DNA of 64,000 nt from the NCBI RefSeq assembly GCF_001625215.2, contig NC_030387.2:930001-994000 (forward strand), read 5' to 3'. The notes below the pieces were generated by a model that worked only from the letters and a program-made list of their open reading frames with translations, was not told the DNA's origin and made no database searches. Shown here piece by piece: positions 1-13,400 of the stretch. Made by a program: the position numbers and the translations under genes. The stretch is from Daucus carota subsp. sativus (lineage: Eukaryota; Streptophyta; Magnoliopsida; Apiales; Apiaceae). Every line of letters begins with the position of its first letter. Position 1 is the stretch's first letter.

Positions 1-1875
1 TAGAATTTGTTCGTCCAAAAAGCAACCTACAAGATGAAGGAGAACCAAGGCAGCTTTAAATTGAGATATAATCTTAGTTTTATTCGAGAAATAGTAGTTC
101 TATATTGTATTTAGGCATTTTGAATTATTTGATAATAACTTATATTTGGCCTAATGCACGCATATTTCATAAATTTATATTAAAATAATGATGGAAAAGT
201 TTCTACTTAATTCAATCTATGAGTTTCTTAATTAATATTGTTTGTGATGCTAAAAATTATTTTACAAATTTAAAAAAAAAATAATGGTGATTACGATTTT
301 GTGATTCATTATGTTGTAATAAATCATAACAACGTGAATAAACCAACACTTAACTATAATACAACTAAAAATATTGAATTCATGTTATCTACATTATGTT
401 TCAAGTATATATTCATATAGACACACAAAAGGAATTGAATTGTCAAAAATAAACTTAAAATTTAAAAGTACTAAAATCCCAAATCACGGGATAAAATTTT
501 GATATCATATATTATTTCTTTAAAAAATTGCGTACATATTAACCAGATAATATTTAAATTGGTGTGTTAGCAACATATTATTTTCAATTTTATAGGACTG
601 TTTAATTAAAAATTTAAAAAAAAAATTGTCTTCTTAATGGCTCAATGTAAAACTTCATATATGAGTGTTATTCCTTTTCTTTAGATTGAGATAACATTCC
701 TACTTACTCTTTTAAAGCCATCGCTAAGTGTCTGTACTTGTAGAACAGCTATTAATTTTTAGATGAGTTATTTATAATTTTGTATATTCACATATTGCTA
801 AAAGTTATGTATTTGTTATTATTTTACTATGTTTTACATTTACTTCTATATGGGCATAGGTAAAATACTTAAATACATAGTATATACTTCTTTTTCTATT
901 TTTAAAGGTACTTAGTAATGAACTCTGGACAATTCTTAGTCAATTTAATAATTTTAAGTTAACAAAGATGAACTGAACTTTCTTGTTTTTAATGCATACT
1001 GTATATACAGATATGCCAAGAGTGTGGGAATTTCAATTCTGTGATTTAGAAGACCACACATTCAAAAACAATACATGAGGATTTGTAATTCTTGTAATTT
1101 CAAAGATAGGAATTGCAATTGAACTCCAAAATTTTGAATTCTGTAATTATATTCAAGCATATCAAATGAATTTTATGTTGACAAATACAATCCTAGGCAA
1201 GTAAAGAGTGTCAATATGTCCTAACTTTACGGTAAGAGCTATAAAAAAGGAGGTGTTGCCTTCATTATAGTAGTTATGTTGTGGTGGGAAGTTCACAACT
1301 TGGCCTAGACAAGATTTAGTTTTCAAATATTTCCGATACTTAACTTCCAAGTCAAGATTTGTATGTGATACTCATTATTAATCACAACGGAATGATGTAT
1401 CACGAATTCATGAAATATTTGAATTATGAACTGACAACTATTTTTGTATAAACTTGTAAATTATTTGCTTGTCATGCCAATTCTTTGTGTAGATAGATTG
1501 TATTTGTATCCTTGTATTTTTCTCTTTCCCGCCTATTTTCTAACCAAGTTGACCATTACAACCCAGTACGCCCCAAAAGAAATAAGCCCTTTGTTAGAAT
1601 ACCTTCTGTGTGTGACTAATTACTATGTCTCCAAACATAAGTTCCATTCGACCAAAGTTCATCAGATTATACAACCAACCATGGCAATTTAGAAATCCTG
1701 GTTGTTTAGGTACACATAAGTCAAAGAGAGAAGTAGCAAGTGCAAGCACAAAGCTGGAAATAATACAAGGTCTTCAAGCAAACATTATCTCTGGTCACAT
1801 GCATTATCCAAACAAATGAAAAGCACAGTACAATAGCTATGAAATTCATTTTCACATAACTTATAGACCTCATAC
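1..1875. other. VPS13 intron, AT-rich
   Basis: I searched both strands for the next VPS13 exon and found none. The splice donor at 1875 opens an intron of at least 1.87 kb. The sequence is AT-rich and short open frames in it have no recognisable similarity. No transposon ends were seen. Confidence 0.6.
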
Positions 1876-4800
1876 CTCCACAAAAGAATTACTTTGGGAT
1901 CAAGATCCTTCTCTATGTCTCTAATTTCTTTGTTATCAACATTTGACATCTTCTGCAGAGAACTAGCATACAACTGAATGTACCGTCGACGCAAATGACA
2001 CAGAGATTGAACCTGGTCCCAAGAGAATCTGTAGCTGGAAAATATAAATATGAATGGTTGGTAAAGAGTAATAAGACACACTTACAATTGCTCTCCCCTG
2101 TCATCAAAAAGAAATACTACTTCCAATACCAAATTGTCTGCCATTTTTAGAATGCTTGTGCATGGTAAAGAAGATTGGAATATCATATCCAAGCATTGAA
2201 AATTTAATGTTTTTAATTATTAGTTGTTCTAATAAATTCTAGAAATAATGAAATAAGTATGTATTCCAGTTCACAATATGGCCAATAAAATAATTAGAAT
2301 GGCTTAAACTACCGATACACATTTAATTGACTGCTGTAGTTTACCAAATTCTCTTCTGCTGCAGACTAGCTTGAGCAGCATAACGCCACCAAGCCTTGGG
2401 GTTTTCTAAAACTGGCACCACTGGTCTGATATGAGAAACCTCGAGATATGCCTTGTATCTTGAGAAAACCTCAAAGAGTCTAATCCAATCATGATACTGA
2501 GCCTACAAGAAGATCAAGAGATAATAAATCATTCACTATTTAATCAACTGAAAATTCAACCTGAACAGATCAGTTTTTCTTCAGTTTATCAGCAGACTAG
2601 AGAAAAACCAAGAGCATGAGCAAAGGACAATAATCAACCATCATTAAAACCAGGTCCTTGGATTTAATACTACGGGGTAAAACTATAAGACACTTCATCA
2701 AGTACGCAATATTTTGTTTTGCTTCTTGTTTACTTTCTTTCTTTCACATAGAACCAAAATAATTGAGACAGCCCAACAGAGAGAGCATTAATTCTTATCC
2801 TCTTAATTATGATATCGTAAAACAGTATGTCAGCAAATCTCATCGAGAATGACTTCTGTTCAATACAATATTTTAAATAATTATAAACAGAAGGAAAGAA
2901 AAATATCAAAGAAAACAGATCAGTGATGTACACAAGTAAGGGTTTAGCACCTCGGTGATTGTTAGGGACACATCACTAAGGATCAGAGAAACCTTCTCTG
3001 ATGGCTCATCAAGATTACTCTTCTCTTGATTGCCTAATCGGTGATACTTGAGGTCTCCGTTGATAGGTGAAACTAGATAATTGCGATCCTGCGCCCATTT
3101 AGACACTGTTTCCCCACCTTCGCCAGATTCATTAATACCATCTTCAAAAATCTAGATTACAAAACAATGTTCTTAGAAATGGTAAAATGAGTCATTTTGT
3201 GATGTTTCAACAATCCATGCCACCGCCATTTTCCAGTCAAAAGAATCAGAGCATACCTCAGTCCAATCTCTAGGAGTAAGATCTTCCCATTTCTTATCCA
3301 AGCTCCATGGGAGCTGGTTGGAATCGTGGTACATAGCAAGCCTTCCCAATTGCACAGACTACAAAAGGAACAAATGAGTTCTAGCGGTAGTTCATCTCAA
3401 ATGTAATTATAACCAAAAATAGATAACAAAACATAACAAGTATCAGAAATAAGGAAAGGGCTGAAAAGATATAGTTAGCAGAATTTTTGACTACATGAGA
3501 TACTATTGAAGTGAATATACAACTACCTTACTTGTGAAGCCTAAAACTCATTCGGTAAACAAGCTGGATAGTGGACATATCATTTGTGTTGAAAGTGTTT
3601 AGACATACTTGTATCACATATCATAAGAGTGTAAATGATGTTTCTAAATTCTACGACACTTCACCAAAACCAACAGTCATCCCTCCTCAGTCCTCACCAT
3701 TGAACAAATACAATTAGAGAATAATATTACTCTTTTCCAATATACACAATTCTTTGATAAAAGACAGGCCTAGGATCAGAGTGGAAGACCAGAGGAAAAG
3801 GAGAATTAATTTCTAGTTTCTATTTTAATTTTGGTTTATATTTGAGCACTAGCCTGTATATATATATAGGCAATTGTTCAAATAAAAACCACTAAAATAA
3901 AAACTAGAATACAAACCAAGAGAAACTATACCTAAATGACATCACCCACCCCTATATGTCATCACCCACCCCCTATATGTCATCACCCACCTTGGGCCCG
4001 CCCTCGCCCCCACTCAATCCATTTTGGGCCCGCTAGGGCCTCGCCAAGGCTCCGCAAAGGCCCCGGACATGCTCCAGACAGCCTTAAGAGCCAAAACTTG
4101 GCCCCACCATTGTCCCACTAGACCCCGCCCCGCCCCTACTAGGCCCCACTTAGACCCTATATATATATACATATATGTATATATAGGCTAGTGATCAAAT
4201 ATAAACTAACTATTAAATACAAACTAAAAACCTCTTATTTTACACTATCTATTAACTCCATCTTCATCTCTTTTGGCAACCCCACTTTCATCTCTCCCCT
4301 CCCCGAAACTCACCACGGCTACCACCTTGATCTTACTTCATCTAACTACCCATCCCGATCCCAACCACCACATTACTACCCCTCCACTCAGTCCCGCCAG
4401 TGAGCAAAGTTGCTAGATTTCCTGCTATATACTTTAGTGATTTTCGCTTTACAAATTAGTGATTATCACTTTAAAAATTAATGATCTGTGTTGCAAAAAT
4501 TGGTGAAAATCTCCAGAAATTAATAACCTCCATACCCGTGCTTGTTATCAATCCTGGTGGTAATAACGAGGGTGGAGATAGTGGAGGTGATGGACATGGA
4601 AGGGCGGGAGCATGGAGGGGGAAGGGCACGACAAGGGAAGCGGGGCGGCAGAGAAGGTGACTGAGATGGCGGAGGAGGGAGACATGGGCGGCAGAGGAGG
4701 TGGATCTCGACAGAGGGAGAACGGGATAGGGCTGTGATTCGAGGCGGTGTAGTTTTGCCAGAGATGCAGAGGACAACTGGGGTTGCAAGTGAAAGGCGGC

Positions 4801-4947
4801 GGCGGAGGAGGAGGCAGAGATGGAGATGGAGGTGAAGGTGGAGGGGAAGATGGAGGTGTAGATATTAGTAATATGTGTTTTAGAATTTAGTGATATATCA
4901 AGTAGGTTTTGAGTTTGTAGAATAAGGGGGTTTGTCGTAGAATAAGA

Positions 4948-4978
<31 letters not shown>

Positions 4979-7900
4979 GGGTAGCACTCCATAGCATATC
5001 CTCTTATATGGAGTTACGTAGCACACCATTATAAATATATACATAATATATATTCTATTATATTTTTTATGAAATATAATTGCAAATTTTGATTATTAAA
5101 CCGAAAACGAAGTTATACAATTTTTTTATTCCAAAGATCATCTAAAATTATGCAATATCTCAACATGATTCTATGACATAATAATAATCATAAAGAATTA
5201 TTCTGTTGTAGAATCAGTTTCGAAAATATACTTTTTTTCATCAAATTTTAAGTGTTAAATTATTTAAAATAGATATATTTTATAGTATTCTATATTAGAA
5301 TCACGTTTTATATGTATTCTATAACAGAATTTATAATAAAATTGATGATTTATAGTGGCGCACTATGTAACTCCATATAAGGAGTCCCTCTCTGGAATGT
5401 TGGCCTATATATATATATATATATGCCTATATATATATATATATATATCATGTGCCTGTTTGGCGACCAATTTTTTAAAGATCTAAGCCCTTTTTAAAAA
5501 ACTGTATATTTTTATAAATTTTTGGATATAAATGTCAAAGAGGTGTTTCATATTCGTGACAAAAAAATTTAAGGACTTATTTCTGAGAAAAGTAGAGTTT
5601 TGTGTATAATGGCCCTGATTAACGCAAATATTAGACTTAATGCCCCGAATAACTATTTTTGTAAAAATGGCCCTCAATACCCATTTGAGACGCAAGCGCA
5701 GTAGCATTTTATTATTACACAAAACGCTACACGCATAAGCGTTGTTATAGTTCAAATAAAAATTAAAACGCTAAGTGAACTAGCGCTTTGCGCTTTACCT
5801 TATTAGTATGTATAAACATTTGGGCCTTCTCCAACTGTTAACACCAGCTGAGTATTAACCCATTCCAACTGAATGTAAGTGAGGATTCCAAGTTCCAACT
5901 GATTCAAGCGCAATTCAACTGATTCGAGTGATACAATAGATTTTAATGTATCACTAATTAATGCGAGGCTGCCGGCCGAAGGCCCTAAAGACGAGAAACC
6001 GGCGGAATAAATTAATTTACAATCATTAACATTTAGGGTTTAGGTTTGGGTTGCAGAATTATTAATTCGTACTGTATATTAAATTGGCCGACGGTTAGGG
6101 TTTATGATTGAGGGTGCCCTACTCCCTCGAGCCTAAACCCTAATTAATGCGAGGCTGCAGGGCCGAAGGCCCTAAAGCCGAGACGCTGGCGGAATAAATA
6201 AATTTACAATCGTTAACGTTTAGGGTTTAGGTTTGGGTTGCAGAATGATTAATTCGTACTGTATATTAAATGGCCGACGGTTAGGGTTTAGGATTGAGGG
6301 TGTAGGGCCGGTAGGCCCTACTCCCTCGAGCCTAAACCCTAATTAATGCGAGGCTGCAGGGCCGAAGGCCCTAAAGCCGAGACGCTGGCAGAATAAATAA
6401 ATTTACAATCGTTAACATTTAGGGTTTAGGTTTGGGTTGCAGAATGATTAATTCGTACTGTATATTAAATTGGCTGTTGGTTAGGGTTTAGGATTGAGGG
6501 TGTAGGGCCGGTAGGCCCTACTCCCTCGAACCTAAACCCTAATTAATGCGAGGCTGCAGGGCCGAAGGCCCTAAAGCCGAGACGTCGGCGGAATAAATTA
6601 ATTTACAATAGTTAACATTTAGGGTTTAGGTTTGGCTTACAGAATGATTAGTTTGTACTTTAGTTTAAATTAAATTATTGCGAGACTTTAATTAAGTTTA
6701 AACCATTTTATTTTTCATTCAAACAAATTAAAACAAAATACATTAGTGTTTTAATTCATTTAAAATTAGTGTTTTAATTTTATACTTTAGTTTAAATTAA
6801 ATTAATGTGAGGCTTTAATTCATTTTAAACCATTTCAGTTTTCATTCAAACAAATTAAAAAAACAAAATTATGGTTTTAAGGCAAAACACTTCTGGCAAT
6901 AGCGTTTTGTTTTTTTATTTTATTAAGAATCAATAAAGATCAAGCATTGAACTTATAACAGTAAAGCAGTTTTGTTTGAATTGAGGGTGTATATTAAATG
7001 AAGACGCTTGTGGCATTAGCGTTTTGTGTATATTTATATGTTAAGACGCCGGTGCGTCTAACGTTTTAATGTTTTTTAAAAATAAAATTAGGGAAGACGC
7101 TACACGATGTAGCGTTTTTGTTTTTTTTAATAAAAACGCTACACGAGCAGCGTCTCTATTGGTCAGTGAGGGCCATCTTTCGGGTATTTTGATATTTGGG
7201 GCATTTCCACCCCAAATTTGGTTATTTAGGGCCCAAACCCGAGTTTTGTATACTTTTTTCTAGAAATAAGCCCTTATTTCTGAAAAATAAGTTTAGCCAA
7301 ACGGCCACATGATGATTAGCAGTTATATTACACCGCAAACACACACACACACATTTAGGTTGGATGATTTTAAACAATGCAATAGGTAGTGCTTGGTGTG
7401 ATGGGCCAGTGTCTATTTGCTATCAACTATAGGTGCAGACACCAGAATCAGCACCTTTATGAAAGATAAGGGTATGGCTACATAGCATCCAACATTCGTG
7501 AGTAAGGTAAGTTTAAATGCTTTTCAAGCACAAGCTTACAACTAATGTGTACAAGATTGCTAGTTCTTTTAGACTGGCTGGTTGGTAGCCACTATAGGTA
7601 AGGTATGTGAGCTCTGGTTTGGGGTGCTACAAATGGTATTTCCCAGACATAGATGCTTTAGGCGTCGTTTGGTTCATGGATATCTGGAATCAGGTATGGG
7701 GTTTGTCCATTCCAAACTCATACCTGATGTTTGGTTGGAAAAAATAAAATTTGAAACTCATACCTTAAACCCCCAAGGTATGAGTTTTTAATACCCAAGT
7801 GGGGAGGTGGGTATGAAATGGAGGTATGAGATGCATTAATTTTTTAATTTTTTTTGTTTCTATTTAAGTAATGAAATATTAATATTTGATACAAAATTAA

Positions 7901-9389
7901 ATCAATGATTCAAAAATATATAACAATATAATTTTTTTAATTTTTTTAACTAATATAAATTAACAACTTATTTTTTACAAAAATTGTATATATTGATTTT
8001 AGCACTCAACCAAACACATGATATCAGTTATGATACCTCAAACCCATACCAACTTAACCCGATTCCTCATTCCAACCCCATATCACTCCTCGAACCAAAC
8101 GACCCCTTACACACCACCAGGGGTTTACTCAATTTGTGGGCTAAAAGGCGTCATCCTAATAAGGTGAAATGCTTACTCAAAGGCATGAGGGCTTAGGTTT
8201 GGGGTGTTACAGGAAGCATACAGCAAAACCTTCATGATACAACCTCTTATATATAGTGTCTGGTACACAGTAAGCATATATGAGCATCATTGTAGCTTTT
8301 ACAAGTCAGAATATTTGATATTGCTAAGCTTAATGTGCTGAGCTGTTATAAGCAAATACATATAAGTTGTTTGATGTGTTAACAAGACTATCTTGTACTC
8401 TCGTCATTAATAAGTTCTAAACATCAAACGATCTTGAAGAAGTTTGTAATCTTTTACATCAGTTTAAACACAAATGGAACATCTTTAAAAGCTTGACAAA
8501 CATATATATGAAAATGTTGTATCCACGCAACATTTTTATGTCCCAATCAACCATATTTTACTGAAAGTGCATGAAAAGGCGCAAGTTAAACCTCAGGGAA
8601 AAAAGAACAGAAACTACAATTACAGTCTAATCTGTAATCAAATAAATTAAAAGAAAACGAGGCCAACCTTTCGCAACTTATCTAGAGCGCCACTGGTATC
8701 AAACGTTTCATTTCCTTGCTCATCCATCGTAACCGCAGCAAGCTTTGCCAAAGTAACACCACAAGCAAATGAATGTCCAGGATTGCTACAGCAGAGAAAC
8801 ATTCAGTAAAACTTGCGCCTTTTCATGCACTTTCAGTAAAATATGGTTGATTGGGACATAAAAATGTTGCGTGGATACATGAAAGTTATAGGGTAGTTCA
8901 ATATCAAAAAGATGCATGACTACTAACCTTGTAGAGTCCTCGTATCTGACATGTACGTTGCTAATGGTTATCTTCAGATTCCCAATTATTGTAGCAATCA
9001 ACGAACCCAGCCATGAATTTCCTGCTGGTGACTGCTAAAGAGTAATCACGCAGATAAATCCCCAAATCAGACACTCTAATAGAATACTAAAACCTAACAA
9101 TAAATTAAAAAGTTAACACAGTGATCAGACACTTTAATAGAATACTGAAACCTACCAATAGATTAAAAAGTAAACACAATGTTTAACGTCGGTTGGACGT
9201 TAAACCTGTACTTGAGTACATGGCATAATGGGAGCCCCACAATCAGTGTTTAACAATTATTGTGAAATGTTTAATAATTCGTCTTTTTACTAAAACCTAA
9301 GAGGAATGGTAGAACTGAACGAAATCCTTAAGTATTATGAGCTTACTCTAACATACAGGTAATATACATTTTAATTGCTGCACCTGCTA

Positions 9390-9470
<81 letters not shown>

Positions 9471-10381
9471 AATTTAAAGGGGTAAATTCACTTCAACAAT
9501 TTGCTACCAACCCTAGGGGAACAAACAAGCTTATGAATATATGTGGCTTGTATATGCAGAAGATTTTTTCACATAAATAGCCAGGTTATCAAGACGATCG
9601 TTTATAGCATGATTCTGTTTAATCACCATGTATGAAATCATAGTCCAGTCCAGTAGACTGGATCTTTCCGGCCAAATTAATATTTTCCTACGTAAAAATT
9701 CCCATCAAGGACAATGAATCATTTCTTTTAGCAAAAATAAAGACGACATCCAGCGACCTAATATATGACATGCCAAGAAACTTTTAAGAGATAGTCCGAG
9801 GAATGAATTTGGACCTACTCAATATATATCAAAGAATTGTTATTATATACAAAATCAGTTCAGGCAGTCCAAGTAATTAGTCAACCAAAATAAATTCTAT
9901 AACAGGTAAACATCCTTAAATGAATAAAGCCTAGCATAAACATTTGAAGGCATACACTTCCAACTTTTGATCTTGAAATCGCTTCAAGTGTCGCTGATTC
10001 AGCTTCCTGCATGCAATAGGAATTTAAATTCACACGAATATCAGTATATACACAGACAAACATAAGTGACACCTAGCGGCTAGCCAGAAGAAAAAACTAC
10101 TCACTGAACAACTTAAGTAGCTAATTAATAACATCTAGAGGTAGAAAAAGAAAGTTGTTCCGAATGTTGGAGCTCTACAGACTCGGATTTTAGAATACTA
10201 TCACATAACATAAAGAAAAATATAACACATGTACTCGGACTGGCAATAGGAACATGAATTTCTGAGCATGCTAAAAGTTGCCCGATAGTTAAACATACTC
10301 CGAGCTAATTCCATTACAAATAAAAAAGATCAGAACTACTGAACTACTATAAATTGCCAGCATTATGTGTGTGTGTGTGTC

Positions 10382-10413
<32 letters not shown>

Positions 10414-13400
10414 AAGAATGAAAAATAAAATAAAGGTGATAAGAAAAGCTTGCTCAAACTCGTTTTAAAACTAATGTGTCAAAGGGAAAACCGGAACAAG
10501 CATCATCGATGTATCCCTAGCATTGTGCCCGATGGATACCAATCACCCTTGGTAGCGAGAGGTCAAGGGTTTTTTGATTCACGGTGAAGACATATATGCA
10601 CATGCATACTTCAAATTTTGTATACAATTCTGTTCCAAAAGAAAACGTTGTTGATGAATAGGAGATTCACCTCAATCTGTTGAAGCTTTGCTTCAAAAAG
10701 TTTTTCTCGATCCTCCTCCTACAAGAAAGGACATAATCATCCCAAGAAACTGGGTATCTGTTAGTTAAGAAAAAAATACATACTTCGAACATAGTATGCA
10801 TTCCCTACCTTTACAGACCTCGCATCAGGTGCAGGACGAGCAAGAACAAACACACGATCAATGAGCACAATTACAGGTTCCTTTCCGAGACTTTTCCAAG
10901 GAACCTATTGTTTTAACAAATATATTGTAAGGAGTAAACCATATGTATCATACATGATTCTACAAATGCATCCAAGTGCAATAGCTTTAAATAAGGTGGG
11001 TTAAATGCTTCCTAATATTAAAATGAGAGAGCAAATTAACTCAAGATGATAGCTAAAATGTGTTCTGTCCCTTTAGTTTGATAGGAGTGGTCTCTTATTT
11101 TTTAGGTGGCTATTTTCATTAGAGAGAATTTTCTGTTACTCGCCTGCCATATCAGAGTAGAAATTCTGCTGGCTCTAACGATAATGTTAGTCTTCAGGTA
11201 GTTAAGTATTCAAACAAGAATTCATAATAGGTTCGCCTCTTTATAAACCTGGATGAATGTATCCTCTATGTACTTTATAATAACCTGCCTAGGATTCTAG
11301 TATTCCTTAAATGATCATATATGATTAATACTAAAGGAAGACATGTTCAGATACCAAGAAATCACTCATTAGGAAAGGTACTTGAAAAATTCTTCAATGG
11401 GGATCCTATTTCTTTCGGTTACAAGTCAAACCTATATTGTCAAAACTTGTAATGATGTGAAAACAAGTAAACAAAATAGCCCTCCATTTAAGTCACTAAA
11501 AACAATCACTGCAAAGTGAATTTGGAATCAACTGATTTCTAAACAAATCAACTATCCATCAATTGAATGTAACATGTCAGATTGTCAAAATTGGCAAATT
11601 CCTTAAAATTGCATCATAAGTGCCAGACTTGAAATGAATTGCTTTAGGCTTAGCACACAACTGAATTCCGAAGCTTAAATAGATACCATAACAAAAAGGG
11701 TTATAAAAAAAAAAAGCCCTGGCACTGCATAATATAAAATTGAAGACTATATCTAAGAGTCACATATTCAGTTGTAGATCATTGTGAATTTCCACATGCT
11801 AACTACAGCTCACCAAGATCATTGTGTTATTTTCCACAATTACTGGAGCTTAAATTATAAGAAGAATTAAAAGACCATTGTAATCATCAAGCTTAAATTG
11901 GACTAATGTTCACCATATGACTTGGGATCTCCCTCATAAAAGAGTGACGCCAAAATGAATAGTCATTTAAGTTACGGCCTAACAAATAGTTCTTACATGT
12001 TCTATTATTGGACTCTGGTATTACAAGTGCATCCGAAAAAAAATATATCAAAGGTGAACGACTAAAAGCACCAAAAGAAGAGCAAGAAAGTAGGCAACTA
12101 AAATCAATCATTTTACATTATCTATAATGATAAATTATATTTTTTTTGAATTAGTTGCATGATTTTATTACACTTATGTAAATTTTTTATTATAGTAGTT
12201 AAATATTATTAATAGTAGTATTAGTGTTGTTATTGCTGTTATTATAATGTACTACAAGAGTATATAGAATTAAAACAAACTTAATTTCAATAATCAAGCA
12301 AACCTGGAAATATAATAATATCTTGATTGTAGGAGTGAAATCCTAAAGCGTAAGACTTAACTAACATGTAAAATCCTAAATATAGGACTTTGTAAACATT
12401 AATGATTTCTCGATCATAGCAGAATATAAATATTATTAAAACTTTCAACTTTTACTCTCTATTATTTAAACTTTCAACTTTTACTCTCCTTGCTAGCACT
12501 AGTGAACGTTCATCTCCTTGATCTGCAACACATTTTACCCATTCAATTACTATAAAGCATAGAACATCTATGAATATAATTAATTCTCTGCGCACATATA
12601 TAAGATCTAATTATTCTATCCCTTTGCTGACCATTTTTAACATTCTTAACCCTGTCACGAAATCAAGTACCTTGAGCGTTATTGTGCCAATAAATCCAGC
12701 TTTGACGGTAAGAGGAAGTTGCAGTGAATTAAGGGCCTCGGCTTTCAATTTTAAGTCTTTAAGAACCACATCGCCTACAAGATATGTAGATCAAATAAAT
12801 GAGTAACATCAAAATAAAAATATCAAATATCAAATGTGGCAAACTAATTAGTGACTACAACAGAAACATAAATCAACAAAACTAATAAAAAAGAAACAAG
12901 GTCATTTGAGTTCCTGTGCAAACATGATTAAATGAGTAAAATCCACTATTTTGTCACAATAACAGGCCAACTGATAGCTTGCCTGATACTTTACCAATAG
13001 TCAGTTTGAGTACAAAGTGATTAAACCAAATTACAAACCTTATAAGTGATGCAACAAGGAGCCTACTTGAGAGGGGGATCAAATTTCTTCACGGCACTCG
13101 TATCCACGGTCTTAACCTAGTCTAAAAATACTTATATCTAGTTGTATAAATAAGTTCCAGAAATGATATATACAGCTTCTATCCCGTTTGAACTCGGGTC
13201 AAGATAAATTATTTTCAATATTTTTTATTAAAAATATATTTTATCTTATTAATTTCATAATGGAATCCAGTAAAGTGCCTCGTATTTTTTGATAATAATA
13301 TTTATGAAAAATAATATTTTATATATTACTAAATCAACACCTTTTTAACTGAATCAGTTTATGTAACGGTGCAAAATGAATTTATGTATGTTATTTAGTT

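Noticed and set aside
4471..4788. 105-codon Pro/Ser/Leu-rich minus-strand frame as a captured gene
   Set aside because: Low-complexity, no recognisable domain, within an element core of skewed composition.
9395..9580. Open frame beginning with repeated Cys-Val
   Set aside because: It is the (GT)38 microsatellite read as codons, inside a VPS13 intron.
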